Below the pieces are notes generated by a model that searched no databases, was not told the origin of the DNA, and worked only from the letters and a program-made list of their open reading frames with translations. The translations under genes and the position numbers were made by a program. This document shows, piece by piece, positions 1-8,204 of a stretch of DNA of 64,000 nucleotides (the first letter of the stretch is position 1; each line of letters opens with the position of its first letter). Source of the DNA: Terrisporobacter vanillatitrophus (GTDB lineage Bacteria > Bacillota > Clostridia > Peptostreptococcales > Peptostreptococcaceae); contig NZ_CP154625.1 of assembly GCF_051148895.1 (NCBI RefSeq), positions 2,852,001-2,916,000 on the forward strand. The letters are read 5' to 3'.

Positions 1-2403
1 TTCAATATTAAGTTCAATTTCAATTAATATGCAATCATCCTTGTTAGTCCTCATGTCTACTTTTCCCTTATACTTGTTTACTATTAACTTTGCAATGGAC
101 ATACTCAAATTGAGAATTTTTTCTTCATAATTATCCAGATACTGCTCATAGTTATATCTTTTAAAATTTTCTATTGTAATTATTACTTTATCTACTTTAG
201 TTTTTATACTAAAATCAATTGTACTTTTTATCCTAGAATTTTTTACTATTACAGACAATAAGGTAAGAATAGCTTTAGTCATATCATCTGAATCTATTTT
301 TGTATATATTTCCTCTTCATCTGTATCAAATACTATGTTAATACCTTTATAAACAGTATACTTATTTAACTGAGTAACTATATCTTCACATAAAGATACA
401 ATATCGTAAATTTCATTACTTTCATTATGGTTATCTTCTTCTAACTTAGATAATTCCATAATCTTATTAATTAATGTAATCAAAATCTCCACATGTTTTT
501 TCATAACTGATATAGAGTTGGCAAACTCTCCATCAGGCTCTCTTTTAATAATATCTTTACAATTTCTTTCTATAAATTGATTACTACTATGAAGTAAGTT
601 AGCCGGTGTTAACAGTTCATGGGACATATTTATAAAGAAATCATCCTTGTCCTTATTAATAATTTCACTTTCTAAAATTTCTTTTTTCATTGATTCTACT
701 TTAATTTCTTCTGTAATATCTCTAATTATTAGTACCATTTTAGTGGATTTATTAATATTGATAAGTACCACACTACTTTCAATATTTATTAATCCTCCGT
801 ATCCATCCTTTAGAGTTTTTCTTATGTATTTAATATTTTCATTTATATTACCAGAACTAATTGCTATGTCATTATATATTTCATCCAAGTCCATATTTTC
901 TATATCTTGAATTTTGAATAATTCAAAGAAAGTATTATTTGCATACTCAAACTCTTTACTTTCATAATCTAATACACATATTGCCTCAGGTATAGTATCT
1001 ATTAAAGTTTTATATTGATTTGCACTCACTTCCAATTTATTAAGCAACTTTTTGTAATTAGAAATATCTTTTATTTCAATTAAACTAATTTCCTCATCGT
1101 CTTCAATAAATTTGATTCTATCTATATATAATGAAATTTCTTTACTTTCATCATCAATATAATTTATTTCACCTTTTGTCGCACTATTTAAAATTATATT
1201 CTTAATATCCCTATTGTTTAAATCTATATCTAACTTGTTATTATTATAAATTATCTCTTTATTTTTTTCTAATATTATAGAGTATGGTATATTTTCAACT
1301 ATCTTTTTATACTTCGTATCATTTTCTTGTATCTTTAAGGCCATTTTCTTTTCATATGTAATATCAGATAAAATACAAATTACTTTTGAAGATTCATATT
1401 CTTCATATAAAGAAAAGACACATTCAAAAATCCTACCATCTTTTATTGTTACTTCAATAATTATACTTTCACTATAATATCTTGCATCTTCTATACTTTT
1501 TAAAAATTTTTCTTTTTCTATCATATTATCATTTAAAAAATCATCTAATTTTATTGCTGTATGATAGTCCTTATATGAATTAAACATGGTTTTAAAGACA
1601 ACATCATTATTAATGATATAGTTATCTTCATCTATTAGTAGTGCACTCTTTTTAAACTGTCCTAGAAGAATATGTAGATTTTTTTCTTTTAAACCATAGT
1701 CTTCTTGCAGTATTTTATTAACCATTCTATAATTATTCAATCTTTCATCATATAACTTCATATTTATGGCACTTCTATTTAAATTACTTTCTGTTTTAGC
1801 ATATTTTATATTAGGTTGCTCAATATAAAATATATAAGTTTTTAAAAAAATAAGTGAAACAATTAATAAATCTAGAAGTATATTACTATATATAAGACAA
1901 TTAATAATATGACTTTGCAATACTAATATAAAATTAATAATATAATATAATGAAATAGTCTGTATCAATTTAGGGTACTTAGTATAATACAAGCAAATAT
2001 TACCTATAATAAGACTTATAATAATAAAATCATTCAAATTAATATATATATTATTAACACTTAAATAAAATGAAAATATACAAACTACATAATTTATAAT
2101 AAAAATAATTCTACTAAGCAAATTTATCTTTTCATCGTTAGATATAAGATAAAACAACATTAATACTATTATATCTCCAACTAAAAACATATAAAATAAA
2201 TTATAATCATTAGAAATTATAGTCTCTTCTGCTATTCTATTTAAGTAATAGCATATTTTCATTATTAGAATGGTTCCTATCAATACTAATTGAATTATGT
2301 TTTTTTTACTTTTTCTAATGCCTATACTAGATAAAATAATAAAAAAAACACATAATAATAAGGAAATAGTCAGTGTATTCAAATTTACAATAAAACCATT
2401 CAT
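1..2403 (-). CDS. Membrane PAS histidine kinase with degenerate ATPase domain (3' end outside window)
   Basis: The frame is open from ATG at 2403 to the window edge (801 codons), so the C-terminus is missing, probably by only a few residues. Residues 1 to about 192 form roughly seven hydrophobic segments. Three PAS-like regions follow (about 235-355, 360-450, 455-560). A dimerisation/phosphotransfer helix contains FFINMSHELLTP, with the phospho-acceptor His at residue 595. The catalytic domain is abnormal: the N-box position reads LLSVIVKNS (about 716-724) without the canonical Asn, and the DxGxG loop and ATP lid are absent; ENFKRYNYEQ (745-754) leads almost directly into the last helix, LSMSIAKLIVNKYKG. 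It should accept a phosphate but not bind ATP normally. It lies 24 bases downstream of a paralogous kinase in the same transcription unit. No response regulator is adjacent. Confidence 0.88.
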   Translation of the reverse strand, partial: MNGFIVNLNTLTISLLLCVFFIILSSIGIRKSKKNIIQLVLIGTILIMKICYYLNRIAEETIISNDYNLFYMFLVGDIIVLMLFYLISNDEKINLLSRIIFIINYVVCIFSFYLSVNNIYINLNDFIIISLIIGNICLYYTKYPKLIQTISLYYIINFILVLQSHIINCLIYSNILLDLLIVSLIFLKTYIFYIEQPNIKYAKTESNLNRSAINMKLYDERLNNYRMVNKILQEDYGLKEKNLHILLGQFKKSALLIDEDNYIINNDVVFKTMFNSYKDYHTAIKLDDFLNDNMIEKEKFLKSIEDARYYSESIIIEVTIKDGRIFECVFSLYEEYESSKVICILSDITYEKKMALKIQENDTKYKKIVENIPYSIILEKNKEIIYNNNKLDIDLNNRDIKNIILNSATKGEINYIDDESKEISLYIDRIKFIEDDEEISLIEIKDISNYKKLLNKLEVSANQYKTLIDTIPEAICVLDYESKEFEYANNTFFELFKIQDIENMDLDEIYNDIAISSGNINENIKYIRKTLKDGYGGLINIESSVVLININKSTKMVLIIRDITEEIKVESMKKEILESEIINKDKDDFFINMSHELLTPANLLHSSNQFIERNCKDIIKREPDGEFANSISVMKKHVEILITLINKIMELSKLEEDNHNESNEIYDIVSLCEDIVTQLNKYTVYKGINIVFDTDEEEIYTKIDSDDMTKAILTLLSVIVKNSRIKSTIDFSIKTKVDKVIITIENFKRYNYEQYLDNYEEKILNLSMSIAKLIVNKYKGKVDMRTNKDDCILIEIELNIE

Positions 2404-2407
2404 TACT

Positions 2408-2415
2408 CCCCCCCC
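2408..2415 (-). repeat. Homopolymeric G8 tract in the ribosome binding site of the left-edge kinase
   Basis: Eight consecutive C on the plus strand give a G8 run on the transcribed strand, ending four bases before the ATG at 2403. It forms the Shine-Dalgarno region. Runs of this length are rare in such AT-rich DNA and could slip, changing SD spacing. Confidence 0.7.
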
Positions 2416-2427
2416 TATTTTTAAGTT

Positions 2428-4824
2428 CTAAGCCAAATATATATCAGAAAACTCTAAATCAATAGATTCCCTATCTATTATAATATTTTCAAGTTTATGT
2501 CTATTTTCTTTAGTACTTTCTAAGTAATTACCTTTAAGTATTACTTCAAATTTACTTCCATAACCTATCTTGCTATTAACTTGAATTTTAGCATGGTGGA
2601 TCAAAGCTAACTTCTTAACAAGATATAAACCGACGCCTGTTCCTTCTGCTGTTCTAGATAAGGACCTATTAACTTGCTCAAAGTTTTCGAAAATAAAGTC
2701 AAGCTTATTACTAGGTATTCCACTACCATTATCTTTAATAGCTATTGTTATATCTTTTTTATCTACTCTTAAAGATACATTTATTTTTCCACCTTTTTCA
2801 GTGAATTTTATTGCATTAGACAATAAATTAAGTATAATCTTTTCAATTTTTTCTTTATCCATAAAAATTAGAACTTCTCTTTTATTACTTTCAAATGTTA
2901 TATCCAAATTTTTAGGCTTTGTATACTCTCTGCACAGCTGCACAAGCTCATCTAAATATTTAACTATATCATAAATCTTATAATCCCTATAATATATACC
3001 TGCCTCTATCTTACTTATCTCTTCTATATTATTTAATAATCTTTTTAATCTGTAAGAATTTTGTTTAACTGTTTTAGTATAACTTCTTACTCCATCATAA
3101 TTATATATATCTTTATTGTTGCCTAAAAATTTGTTAATTTCAAATATGGTGTTTATTGGTTTTTTTATAATAGAAGAAACCCTTGTTAAAAACTCAGTTT
3201 TAAACTTATTTCTTTCTTTTATCATTTGAAGTTTATTATATACACTCTCTAGTTGTTGTTCAATTTCTAGATCTCTTACTATAACAAGCAAATTATCTTG
3301 TTTTGGTACTTTCTCAATGGCTATTGATATCTTTTTATTTTTCTCTTGATTTACATAAAAAGTTTTAAAATTAACTTCTTCATTATTTTCTAAATATGTA
3401 TCTATTATTTTATTAAAGTTATCTAGTCCCATATCTTTTAACAGTCTCATCATGTATTTATTAGTATATACTTGCTTTTTAGTATATTTATTAACTAATA
3501 TAATCCCTTCTGGTAAAGTTTGAATTAATCCATAATAAGTCTCTTTGTTTTCATCAAGTTTATTCAATGCAACTTCATGTTCCGTACAATCACTGGCAAT
3601 ACTTAATATCATTTTTTTTCCATTTAATCTAAAAGTGGATGAAATGAAATCTATAATTTTACCGTTTTCCAATTCTAATTGACTTTTTTCTTGATCTTTT
3701 ATACCATTTTTTAATATAAAAATATTGTGTAAAAACTCATCCTTGCTATCTTTACTTATTCTTTTTTCTATTTTATCCACAGTCCATACATTTTTTATAG
3801 ATGAATCTAAATCAAGTATATCCATCCCTATTTTATTAATATAACTAATATTATCTCCATCATGAATAAATACACCATCGCTTAATATATCCATTAAAGT
3901 TTTATATCTTAATTCACTTTTTTTCAATTTATCTTCTTCAAGAGATATTTCAGTGATATCTTTTAATTCACAAATTATTCTTTCTCCATCCTCATAGTAA
4001 TCTTTTACTAAAACTAGCTTATACTTTTTATTAACAAGCTCTATTTGTAAAAAATTTTCTTTTCCAAAATCCATCTTACTTATTTGATCAAATACATTTT
4101 TAGAGTCTTTATCTAACTCATTGCTTATAAAATCAGTAAAGCTAAAGTTTTCTACATTGTAATTATTTTCTGTTATAAATTCATCAAAATACTTATTCTT
4201 AAAAATACATTTATAATTAGATGCATTTAAAATTATTATAGGAATATTAATTACCTCAACAATGCTAGATAATTTATCATTAACAGTTTTAATTACGTCT
4301 CTCATATAATTCTGTATGTAAGCTTCTTTTTCTATTTCTTTTATTGTTCTTGATATATATTTCTTATTCATATGAAATTTATTTTTATTCAATTCATTTT
4401 CCTTATGTTTTCTATATATAACGTTAATACATAAAATACTTAAAATACATAGGTTAATTAATATTTCATATATTGCATCCGTAATCATAAAACCATAAAA
4501 TTCTGTATATATTAGCCCAATTGTAAACATTGCAGGAATAATATATTTTTTCAAACTTCCTTTGCTTTTTATTTTTATTTGAAATAACATAACAAGTTTT
4601 AAAAAGTTTACTATAAAAGATACTTCAGTAGTATAGTTCATTATTAGCCTAATATTATATTCTTTTAATTGCATTATTAGTATTTCTAAAAAAAATAATG
4701 TCAATATCAACAATGTACTCTTATTTTTTGATATCTTATATATGAATATTAACAATAATGGTATTGCTATGTTTGTAATAATTTTTAATAAATATAATAA
4801 TTCACCATACTCATTTAAAATCAT
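2428..4824 (-). CDS. Membrane PAS histidine-kinase paralogue lacking the phospho-acceptor histidine
   Basis: The start is ATG at 4824, preceded by AAAGGGGGAAACTTT; an in-frame start at 4851 lies upstream of this RBS. The protein has 798 aa. The first 140 or so residues hold several membrane segments, followed by three PAS-like regions (about 180-300, 305-420, 425-530). The phosphotransfer helix reads FLTRVSSIIKKP, so Ser551 (codon 3174-3172) sits where histidine kinases have His. The ATPase domain is complete: NLLSNAIKFT (N-box Asn670), DNGSGI (698-703), an F-box and GTGVGL (728-733). It should bind ATP but cannot autophosphorylate in the usual way. Architecture and neighbours suggest duplication with the downstream kinase and division of labour between the two. 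Partner and signal are unknown. Confidence 0.9.
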   Translation of the reverse strand: MILNEYGELLYLLKIITNIAIPLLLIFIYKISKNKSTLLILTLFFLEILIMQLKEYNIRLIMNYTTEVSFIVNFLKLVMLFQIKIKSKGSLKKYIIPAMFTIGLIYTEFYGFMITDAIYEILINLCILSILCINVIYRKHKENELNKNKFHMNKKYISRTIKEIEKEAYIQNYMRDVIKTVNDKLSSIVEVINIPIIILNASNYKCIFKNKYFDEFITENNYNVENFSFTDFISNELDKDSKNVFDQISKMDFGKENFLQIELVNKKYKLVLVKDYYEDGERIICELKDITEISLEEDKLKKSELRYKTLMDILSDGVFIHDGDNISYINKIGMDILDLDSSIKNVWTVDKIEKRISKDSKDEFLHNIFILKNGIKDQEKSQLELENGKIIDFISSTFRLNGKKMILSIASDCTEHEVALNKLDENKETYYGLIQTLPEGIILVNKYTKKQVYTNKYMMRLLKDMGLDNFNKIIDTYLENNEEVNFKTFYVNQEKNKKISIAIEKVPKQDNLLVIVRDLEIEQQLESVYNKLQMIKERNKFKTEFLTRVSSIIKKPINTIFEINKFLGNNKDIYNYDGVRSYTKTVKQNSYRLKRLLNNIEEISKIEAGIYYRDYKIYDIVKYLDELVQLCREYTKPKNLDITFESNKREVLIFMDKEKIEKIILNLLSNAIKFTEKGGKINVSLRVDKKDITIAIKDNGSGIPSNKLDFIFENFEQVNRSLSRTAEGTGVGLYLVKKLALIHHAKIQVNSKIGYGSKFEVILKGNYLESTKENRHKLENIIIDRESIDLEFSDIYLA

Positions 4825-4960
4825 AAAGTTTCCCCCTTTATAACCTGACAACAGTAATAACTTATTTATAAATTGAATACACTTAGTTCATTACTAAAAA
4901 ACACGATTCTTGAGTATAAACTTCATATTTTTTCTCTATTTTTATCATATAAGTTATATT

Positions 4961-4988
4961 ATCATAATTATATTAAATATTTTGTCAA
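4961..4988 (-). promoter_or_regulatory. Sigma-A-type promoter for the tandem kinase operon
   Basis: TTGACA at 4988-4983, a 16-base spacer, then TATGAT at 4966-4961. It leaves a leader of about 130 bases before the kinase ATG at 4824. It lies just after the sigK terminator, so the kinases need not depend on sigK readthrough. Confidence 0.65.
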
Positions 4989-5021
4989 TTTCTGGGTATA
5001 AATAAAAAAGTTATACACGAC

Positions 5022-5048
5022 AAAAAAAGCCTTATTCAAGGCTTTTTT
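5022..5048 (-). terminator. Rho-independent terminator of sigK
   Basis: Stem AAGCCTT/AAGGCTT with a short loop and T7 on the minus strand; the right arm overlaps the last codons of sigK. Confidence 0.85.
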
Positions 5049-5682
5049 CTGATTTTAATTCTTTTCTCAACTTTTTAAGAGCTTTTTTTTCAATTCTTGA
5101 TACATAAGAACGTGATATGTTAAGTTTTTGAGATATTTCTCGTTGAGTTTTATATCCCAAAGGTGTAAGTCCATATCTTAATTGAATAATTTCTTTTTCT
5201 CGATCTGTAAGAATTTTATCCAATTTTTCATAAAGTTTACTTATTTGTACTTTTAATTCAACCTGATCTATTACATAATCAGGTTCTGTACCTAATATAT
5301 CTATTAAGCTAATGGAATTCCCTTCCTTATCTACACCAATAGGGTCTTGAAGAGAAACTTGCACCTTATTTTTTTTATTAGTTCTGATATTCATTAGAAT
5401 TTCATTTTCTATACATTTTGACGCATAAGTTGCTAGTCTTGTTCCCTTATCTACTTTAAATGTCTCTATGGCCTTAATTAAACCAATAGTCCCTATTGAT
5501 ATAAGATCATCCTGATCCTCATTAGAATTATTATATTTTTTTGCTATGTGAGCCACTAGTCTCATGTTTCTCTCTATTAAAATTTCTTTAGCTTCTTGAT
5601 TATTTTCGTTTTTTAATAAATATAAATAATGTATCTCTTCTTCAGGGGTTAATGGTTTTTCAAATGATTTTAGAATAGTCAA
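5032..5682 (-). CDS. sigK: RNA polymerase sigma-K factor, uninterrupted and without pro-sequence
   Basis: Late mother-cell sigma factor directing coat and late sporulation genes. I choose TTG at 5682 (216 aa) because AAAGGGGGTGG lies four bases upstream; an in-frame GTG at 5709 precedes that RBS. The product begins MTILKSFEKPLTPEEE, directly at the sigma-70 core, without the 20-residue pro-peptide of Bacillus subtilis pro-SigK. Region 2 includes NMRLVAHIAKKY, DLISIGTIGLIKA and RLATYASKCIENEIL. Region 4 includes LTDREKEIIQLRYGL and a helix-turn-helix near ISQKLNISRSYVSRIEKKAL. No skin-type insertion interrupts the frame. It lies 77 bases downstream of a PBP gene and ends in its own terminator. 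The C. difficile sigK neighbourhood is similar by recollection. Confidence 0.9.
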   Translation of the reverse strand: MTILKSFEKPLTPEEEIHYLYLLKNENNQEAKEILIERNMRLVAHIAKKYNNSNEDQDDLISIGTIGLIKAIETFKVDKGTRLATYASKCIENEILMNIRTNKKNKVQVSLQDPIGVDKEGNSISLIDILGTEPDYVIDQVELKVQISKLYEKLDKILTDREKEIIQLRYGLTPLGYKTQREISQKLNISRSYVSRIEKKALKKLRKELKSEKSLE

Positions 5683-5704
5683 CAGGCCACCCCCTTTTTT
5701 AGGT

Positions 5705-5730
5705 GTCACTCTAAATTATATGAAAGTGAC
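5705..5730. repeat. Inverted repeat bracketing the sigK -10-like element
   Basis: GTCACT (5705-5710) and AGTGAC (5725-5730) are perfect 6-base arms around the TATAAT at 5720-5715. This could be an operator, or chance in a short region. Confidence 0.35.
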
Positions 5731-5744
5731 CTGGTAAAGTTGAC
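5715..5744 (-). promoter_or_regulatory. sigK: Possible sigK promoter
   Basis: On the minus strand CATATAAT (5722-5715) resembles a sigma-E -10 element (CATAcaaT-like), and its TATAAT core has GTCAAC 18 bases upstream. Mother-cell sigma-E control of sigK is expected in spore formers. The -35 match is weak, so the sigma assignment is uncertain. Confidence 0.35.
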
Positions 5745-5759
5745 TATTCTTAGTTAAAT

Positions 5760-7421
5760 TTATTTTAAATTTTCACAGATTTCTTTGAAAATCGGAGTTG
5801 CTGATTTACTTTCCTTTTCTGTTCCCTCAACTATAATTGTTATTGCATATTTAGGATTTATTTCTGGGTAAAAACCTGTAATCCATCCATGAGATATGTC
5901 TTTTCCATTTAAACTACTTTGAGCAGTACCTGTTTTTACACCACATCCTCCTTTTAAATCGGCTAATGCTTTTGCTGTACCAACCTTTGATACTTTCATC
6001 ATCATATTTTTAATTCTAGTCATAGTATAAGGAGACATTATATCTGATTTTTTATTAGTCTTGTATTCTTTTATGGTGTTTTTATTATTATCTATAATAC
6101 TATCATATATATATAATGGCATATATGTACCATTATTAGCTATTACTTGAGTAAGTTGATTAATTTGAAGTGGAGTAAATTCTATATTAGCCTGACCAAT
6201 AGCTAAATTACTAAGAGCTATATCTTCAGGTATTTTAGAATTCTTTTCTTCATCTATTCCTATATCTACTTTTTCATCTAAATGAAGTGTTTTTATGGCT
6301 TCAAATATTTTTTCACTACCTACCCGTTTTGCTATATCATAAAATGCGCAGTTACAGGAATTAGCTAATGCATCGCTAACATCTTGTGAACCATGGGCCA
6401 CATTATTATTACAATTCAATACTTTATTTGAAGATCCTATTTTTGTGCTCCCATTACAGTAATATCTGTAATTTTCATCTATTACATTATTCTCAAATGC
6501 TGCATATAGTACTACCAGCTTAAATACAGATCCTGGAGGATAGGTAACAGCTAGTGCCCTATTTTGTAGTTCACCTTTTGTACTATTACTATAATCATAT
6601 ATTTCATTTTGATTAAAATTTGGTCTTGAGCTCATGGATAAAATTGCACCCGTTTTAACATCTGATATTATTACTGAACTTGGATTTTCTTCTTTGTCCA
6701 TAATTTTTTCTACGTTTTCTTGTATCTTAGAATCTATGCTTATTTTAAGATGTGAAGAATTTTCTCCACTTGAACTTTCTTCTATACTACCTTTTAAGTA
6801 ATTAAGGCCTTTATTATTTACGCCTGCTTTAAACACTGATACATAATTTTTATTACTATCTTTTAGTTCTTCATTCATATATTTCTCTATACCACTAACT
6901 CCATTATTTTCTGATTTTTTTACGTATCCTATCAAATGAGTTAGTAGATTATTATCTGAGTATCTAATAGTTTTTTCATTTACTGAAATATTTTTCTCTT
7001 TTAAGTCATCTATTTTACTTTCATCAATATAGTCAATGTCTATTTCAATAATTTCATTTGATAACTGTTCTTGTACTGCTTTATATATATCTTCTTCCGT
7101 TAACTTTGTTGCTTTTTTTATAAGGGCTACATTTTGATAATTGCCACTTATTATATCCTTTGGTACAAGTAATACCTTAGTTTTTTTCTTATCTGTAAGG
7201 GGTAAATTATTTCTATCATAAATTATTCCCCTTCCACTATTTAAATTTATTGTTTCTAAACTTTGTCTTTCTACTTTACTTTCATATTCTTTATTTTTAA
7301 ATATTGCTAAATTTGATATTTCATATGTTAGATAAGTGCACAATAGTAAAAAAACAATAAAAAAACATTTTATCCTTCTTCTTATTAATTTATTTGATGT
7401 GTTTTTTTTCGTCCTTGTCAT
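5760..7421 (-). CDS. Class B penicillin-binding protein (transpeptidase), probably sporulation-linked
   Basis: 553 aa with a short cytoplasmic N-terminus, one membrane segment (about 17-33), a PBP dimerisation-type domain (about 45-230) and a transpeptidase domain. The active-site motifs are intact: SVFK with Ser298 and Lys301, SCN at 355-357 and KTGT at 496-499. The start ATG is preceded by AGAGGTG. Such proteins cross-link peptidoglycan outside the membrane. Its place directly upstream of sigK, with 77 bases to the sigK TTG and no obvious terminator between, suggests a role in cortex or spore-wall synthesis, as for SpoVD-type PBPs. There is no C-terminal PASTA domain, and the protein is shorter than Bacillus SpoVD. 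The sporulation role is inferred from position only. Confidence 0.85.
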   Translation of the reverse strand: MTRTKKNTSNKLIRRRIKCFFIVFLLLCTYLTYEISNLAIFKNKEYESKVERQSLETINLNSGRGIIYDRNNLPLTDKKKTKVLLVPKDIISGNYQNVALIKKATKLTEEDIYKAVQEQLSNEIIEIDIDYIDESKIDDLKEKNISVNEKTIRYSDNNLLTHLIGYVKKSENNGVSGIEKYMNEELKDSNKNYVSVFKAGVNNKGLNYLKGSIEESSSGENSSHLKISIDSKIQENVEKIMDKEENPSSVIISDVKTGAILSMSSRPNFNQNEIYDYSNSTKGELQNRALAVTYPPGSVFKLVVLYAAFENNVIDENYRYYCNGSTKIGSSNKVLNCNNNVAHGSQDVSDALANSCNCAFYDIAKRVGSEKIFEAIKTLHLDEKVDIGIDEEKNSKIPEDIALSNLAIGQANIEFTPLQINQLTQVIANNGTYMPLYIYDSIIDNNKNTIKEYKTNKKSDIMSPYTMTRIKNMMMKVSKVGTAKALADLKGGCGVKTGTAQSSLNGKDISHGWITGFYPEINPKYAITIIVEGTEKESKSATPIFKEICENLK

Positions 7422-7523
7422 TCAATCACCTCTTATCATTTGTAATTATTTTTAACAATTAAAAGAAAAAAAATACTGTAATGGTAAATTTTATACTAAA
7501 TAATATATTATTATTTTTGATCA

Positions 7524-7550
7524 CAAAAAAAGCTTCCTATTGGAAGCTTT
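7524..7550 (-). terminator. Terminator of the MarR-family gene
   Basis: AAGCTTCC/GGAAGCTT stem with a T7 run on the minus strand; it overlaps the end of the MarR reading frame. Confidence 0.8.
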
Positions 7551-7992
7551 CATATTTTCTTTCAAAGAACCTGCTTGCTTTACCTAAAATTTTTGTTAAT
7601 ATTTCTAAATCTTCACCTTTAAAAGCTTCTAATATAGCATCTATCATATCTTTATGGAAAATATTATGAACATTAAATACCTCTTCTCCTTTTTCAGTTA
7701 AGTTAACAAGTACTACTCTTCTATCTTCTTCAATCCTTTTTCTTTCCACGTAACCCTTTTTAATAAGTCTATTTATTGCTGTAGTTAGAGTTCCAACAGT
7801 AATTCTTAAATCATGAGCAATTTCTCCCATTGTTCTATTTCCTTCTTTACCTATTGCTTCTATAGTATGTATTTCTGTAATAGACAAATTAGCAAATTCC
7901 GTATTTTTCATTGCTTTTTCTTCAATATGTAAAATATCATTAAATAATTGCACTAGTAATTTATTTAGAACTTCCTCTTTTTTATTTTCCAT
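7537..7992 (-). CDS. MarR-family transcriptional regulator, FabT-like
   Basis: 151 aa winged-helix repressor. The helix-turn-helix lies at about residues 55-85 (MGEIAHDLRITVGTLTTAIN), followed by the wing with DRRVVLVNLTEKG, where the DxR signature is intact. N- and C-terminal helices for dimerisation are present. Overall pattern and length resemble FabT, the fatty-acid synthesis repressor of streptococci; the resemblance is from memory, and function here is inference. It is preceded by its own promoter, with GGAGAG before the ATG, and ends in a terminator, so it is monocistronic. A partly symmetric TTGAAT...ATCAAA overlapping its -35 could be an autoregulatory site. Confidence 0.85.
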   Translation of the reverse strand: MENKKEEVLNKLLVQLFNDILHIEEKAMKNTEFANLSITEIHTIEAIGKEGNRTMGEIAHDLRITVGTLTTAINRLIKKGYVERKRIEEDRRVVLVNLTEKGEEVFNVHNIFHKDMIDAILEAFKGEDLEILTKILGKASRFFERKYESFQ

Positions 7993-8026
7993 AGTTTATA
8001 CTCTCCGTCCTTTATATTATAAATGT

Positions 8027-8055
8027 ATTATAATAAATTTTTTGATACAATTCAA
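8027..8055 (-). promoter_or_regulatory. Promoter of the MarR-family gene with possible operator
   Basis: TTGAAT (8055-8050), 17-base spacer, TATAAT (8032-8027). The imperfect dyad TTGAATTGTATCAAA covers the -35 and resembles TTGA/TCAA sites of MarR proteins. Confidence 0.65.
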
Positions 8056-8161
8056 TCTCTACCATTTATATTTAATTTTTATAATAATACATTTCTATTT
8101 TATTATTTCTTATACTCTTTACTTATAATGCCCATAAATATTATCAAATAATTACAATATT

Positions 8162-8197
8162 AAAAAATGCACATTTATTTTCATAATTGTGCATTTT
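8162..8197 (-). terminator. Terminator of the mltG-trmR-trhP operon
   Basis: AAAATGCACA/TGTGCATTTT stem with a 14-base loop and a T-run on the minus strand, just after the trhP stop. Confidence 0.7.
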
Positions 8198-8204
8198 AAT
8201 ATTA

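Noticed and set aside
647..910. Plus-strand open frame opposite the left-edge kinase
   Set aside because: It is antisense to a long coding frame, has no RBS, and its composition reflects the reverse of kinase codons.
5032..5682. Possible skin-type element in sigK
   Set aside because: The frame is continuous from start to stop with all sigma regions present; no recombinase or attachment site is inside.
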